DNA of 6,352 nucleotides from Chloroflexota bacterium (GTDB lineage: Bacteria; Chloroflexota; Dormibacteria; Dormibacterales; Dormibacteraceae): assembly GCA_005888075.1 (NCBI GenBank), contig VBKD01000023.1, positions 1 through 6,352 on the forward strand. The letters run 5' to 3'. Positions 6,118 to 6,352 of this stretch are shown here, piece after piece (position 1 is the stretch's first letter; the number at the start of each line of letters is the position of its first letter). The notes under the pieces were generated by a model. It made no database searches. It was not told where the DNA came from and worked only from the letters and a program-made list of their open reading frames with translations. The translations under genes and the position numbers were made by a program.

Positions 6118-6352
6118 TCATCTGGACTCCCAGAAGCCGAGAACCGCGCGCTGGCGGCGGGCGCAAAGGCTGCAACCGCAGCCGTGGAGCTCGAGGGGCA
6201 GCCGGTTGCCATGCTTGTCATAGCGATGGCTCAAGCCGCCCGAACCGACCTCATCGGATTGAGCCGCATCGCGGTAGCGGGGAGAAGTGGCGTAGAGGAG
6301 GTGTATGGCGTGCCTGACTTGGACGTAGGGAACGACGTTTGCTGCGACGTGT
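6118..6352 (-). CDS. 3' end of an unrecognised gene with a CxCxxC motif (partial)
   Basis: An open minus-strand frame enters from the right edge and ends at TGA 6120-6118, directly abutting the mraZ GTG. The visible 77 residues start HVAANVVPYVQVRHAIHLLY and end LELHGCGCSLCARRQRAVLGFWESR in two stretches: LELHGCGCSLC, then ARRQRAVLGFWESR. The mixed composition, with Tyr, His, Trp and a clustered CGCSLC, reads more like protein than a shadow frame. The cysteines could bind a metal, but that is inference, and I do not recognise the family. Abutting stop and start codons suggest co-transcription with mraZ, in which case the promoter of the whole cluster would lie outside the window. The opposite strand is also open over this stretch but gives an Ala/Val-rich product typical of an antisense frame. 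Coding status is moderately supported only. Confidence 0.5.
   Translation of the reverse strand, partial: HVAANVVPYVQVRHAIHLLYATSPRYRDAAQSDEVGSGGLSHRYDKHGNRLPLELHGCGCSLCARRQRAVLGFWESR
6127..6131 (-). promoter_or_regulatory. Shine-Dalgarno of mraZ
   Basis: GGGAG is read on the minus strand, nine bases before GTG at 6117. It supports that start and lies within the end of the upstream open frame. Confidence 0.6.

Noticed and set aside
6118..6200. MraZ operator of repeated TGGG boxes upstream of mraZ
   Set aside because: Only one TGGG is present near the start; no regularly spaced repeats are visible.
6118..6352. Plus-strand open frame over the right end
   Set aside because: It is open, but its product is Ala/Val-rich with no motif, whereas the minus frame has balanced composition, a cysteine motif and a stop placed exactly at the mraZ start.

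Overview
The window holds the front half of a bacterial division and cell wall (dcw) cluster, all on the minus strand. In the direction of transcription (high to low coordinates) the order is: 3' end of an unrecognised gene, mraZ, rsmH (disrupted), an ftsL-like gene, ftsI (class B PBP), murF, mraY, and the first 28 codons of murD running off the left edge. All calls come from reading motifs in the translated sequence; no database search was possible.

The DNA is GC-rich, and GTG and TTG starts are common. The RsmH C-terminus has the CICPP...CxCG cysteine cluster, and the PBP lacks PASTA domains. Together these suggest a high-GC Terrabacteria lineage, perhaps Chloroflexota or Dormibacterota. 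That placement is inference with modest confidence.

Layout by region: 6352-6118 is the end of an open frame with a CxCxxC motif whose stop abuts the mraZ start. 6117-5686 is mraZ. 5690-4817 is rsmH, whose two homologous parts are in different frames, with the conserved segment between them missing; it also has no ATG, GTG or TTG start. 4816-4729 is an 88-base spacer with a perfect 12-bp hairpin. 4728-4201 is ftsL-like. 4200-4135 is a 66-base spacer with two adjacent palindromes. 4134-2374 is ftsI. 2357-1020 is murF. 1023-82 is mraY, joined to murF by a TTGA stop/start overlap. 85-1 is murD, joined to mraY by the same kind of overlap.

The genes form one functional unit. MraZ is the cluster's regulator and RsmH methylates 16S rRNA. 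FtsL and FtsI are divisome components that organise and carry out septal transpeptidation. MurF, MraY and MurD build and membrane-anchor the peptidoglycan precursor. murE, which usually sits between ftsI and murF, is absent. I see no mobile element, CRISPR array, tRNA or rRNA, and no evidence of a new system. The points worth checking are the broken rsmH, its apparent ATT start, the missing murE, the altered MraY histidine motif and the two intergenic hairpins.
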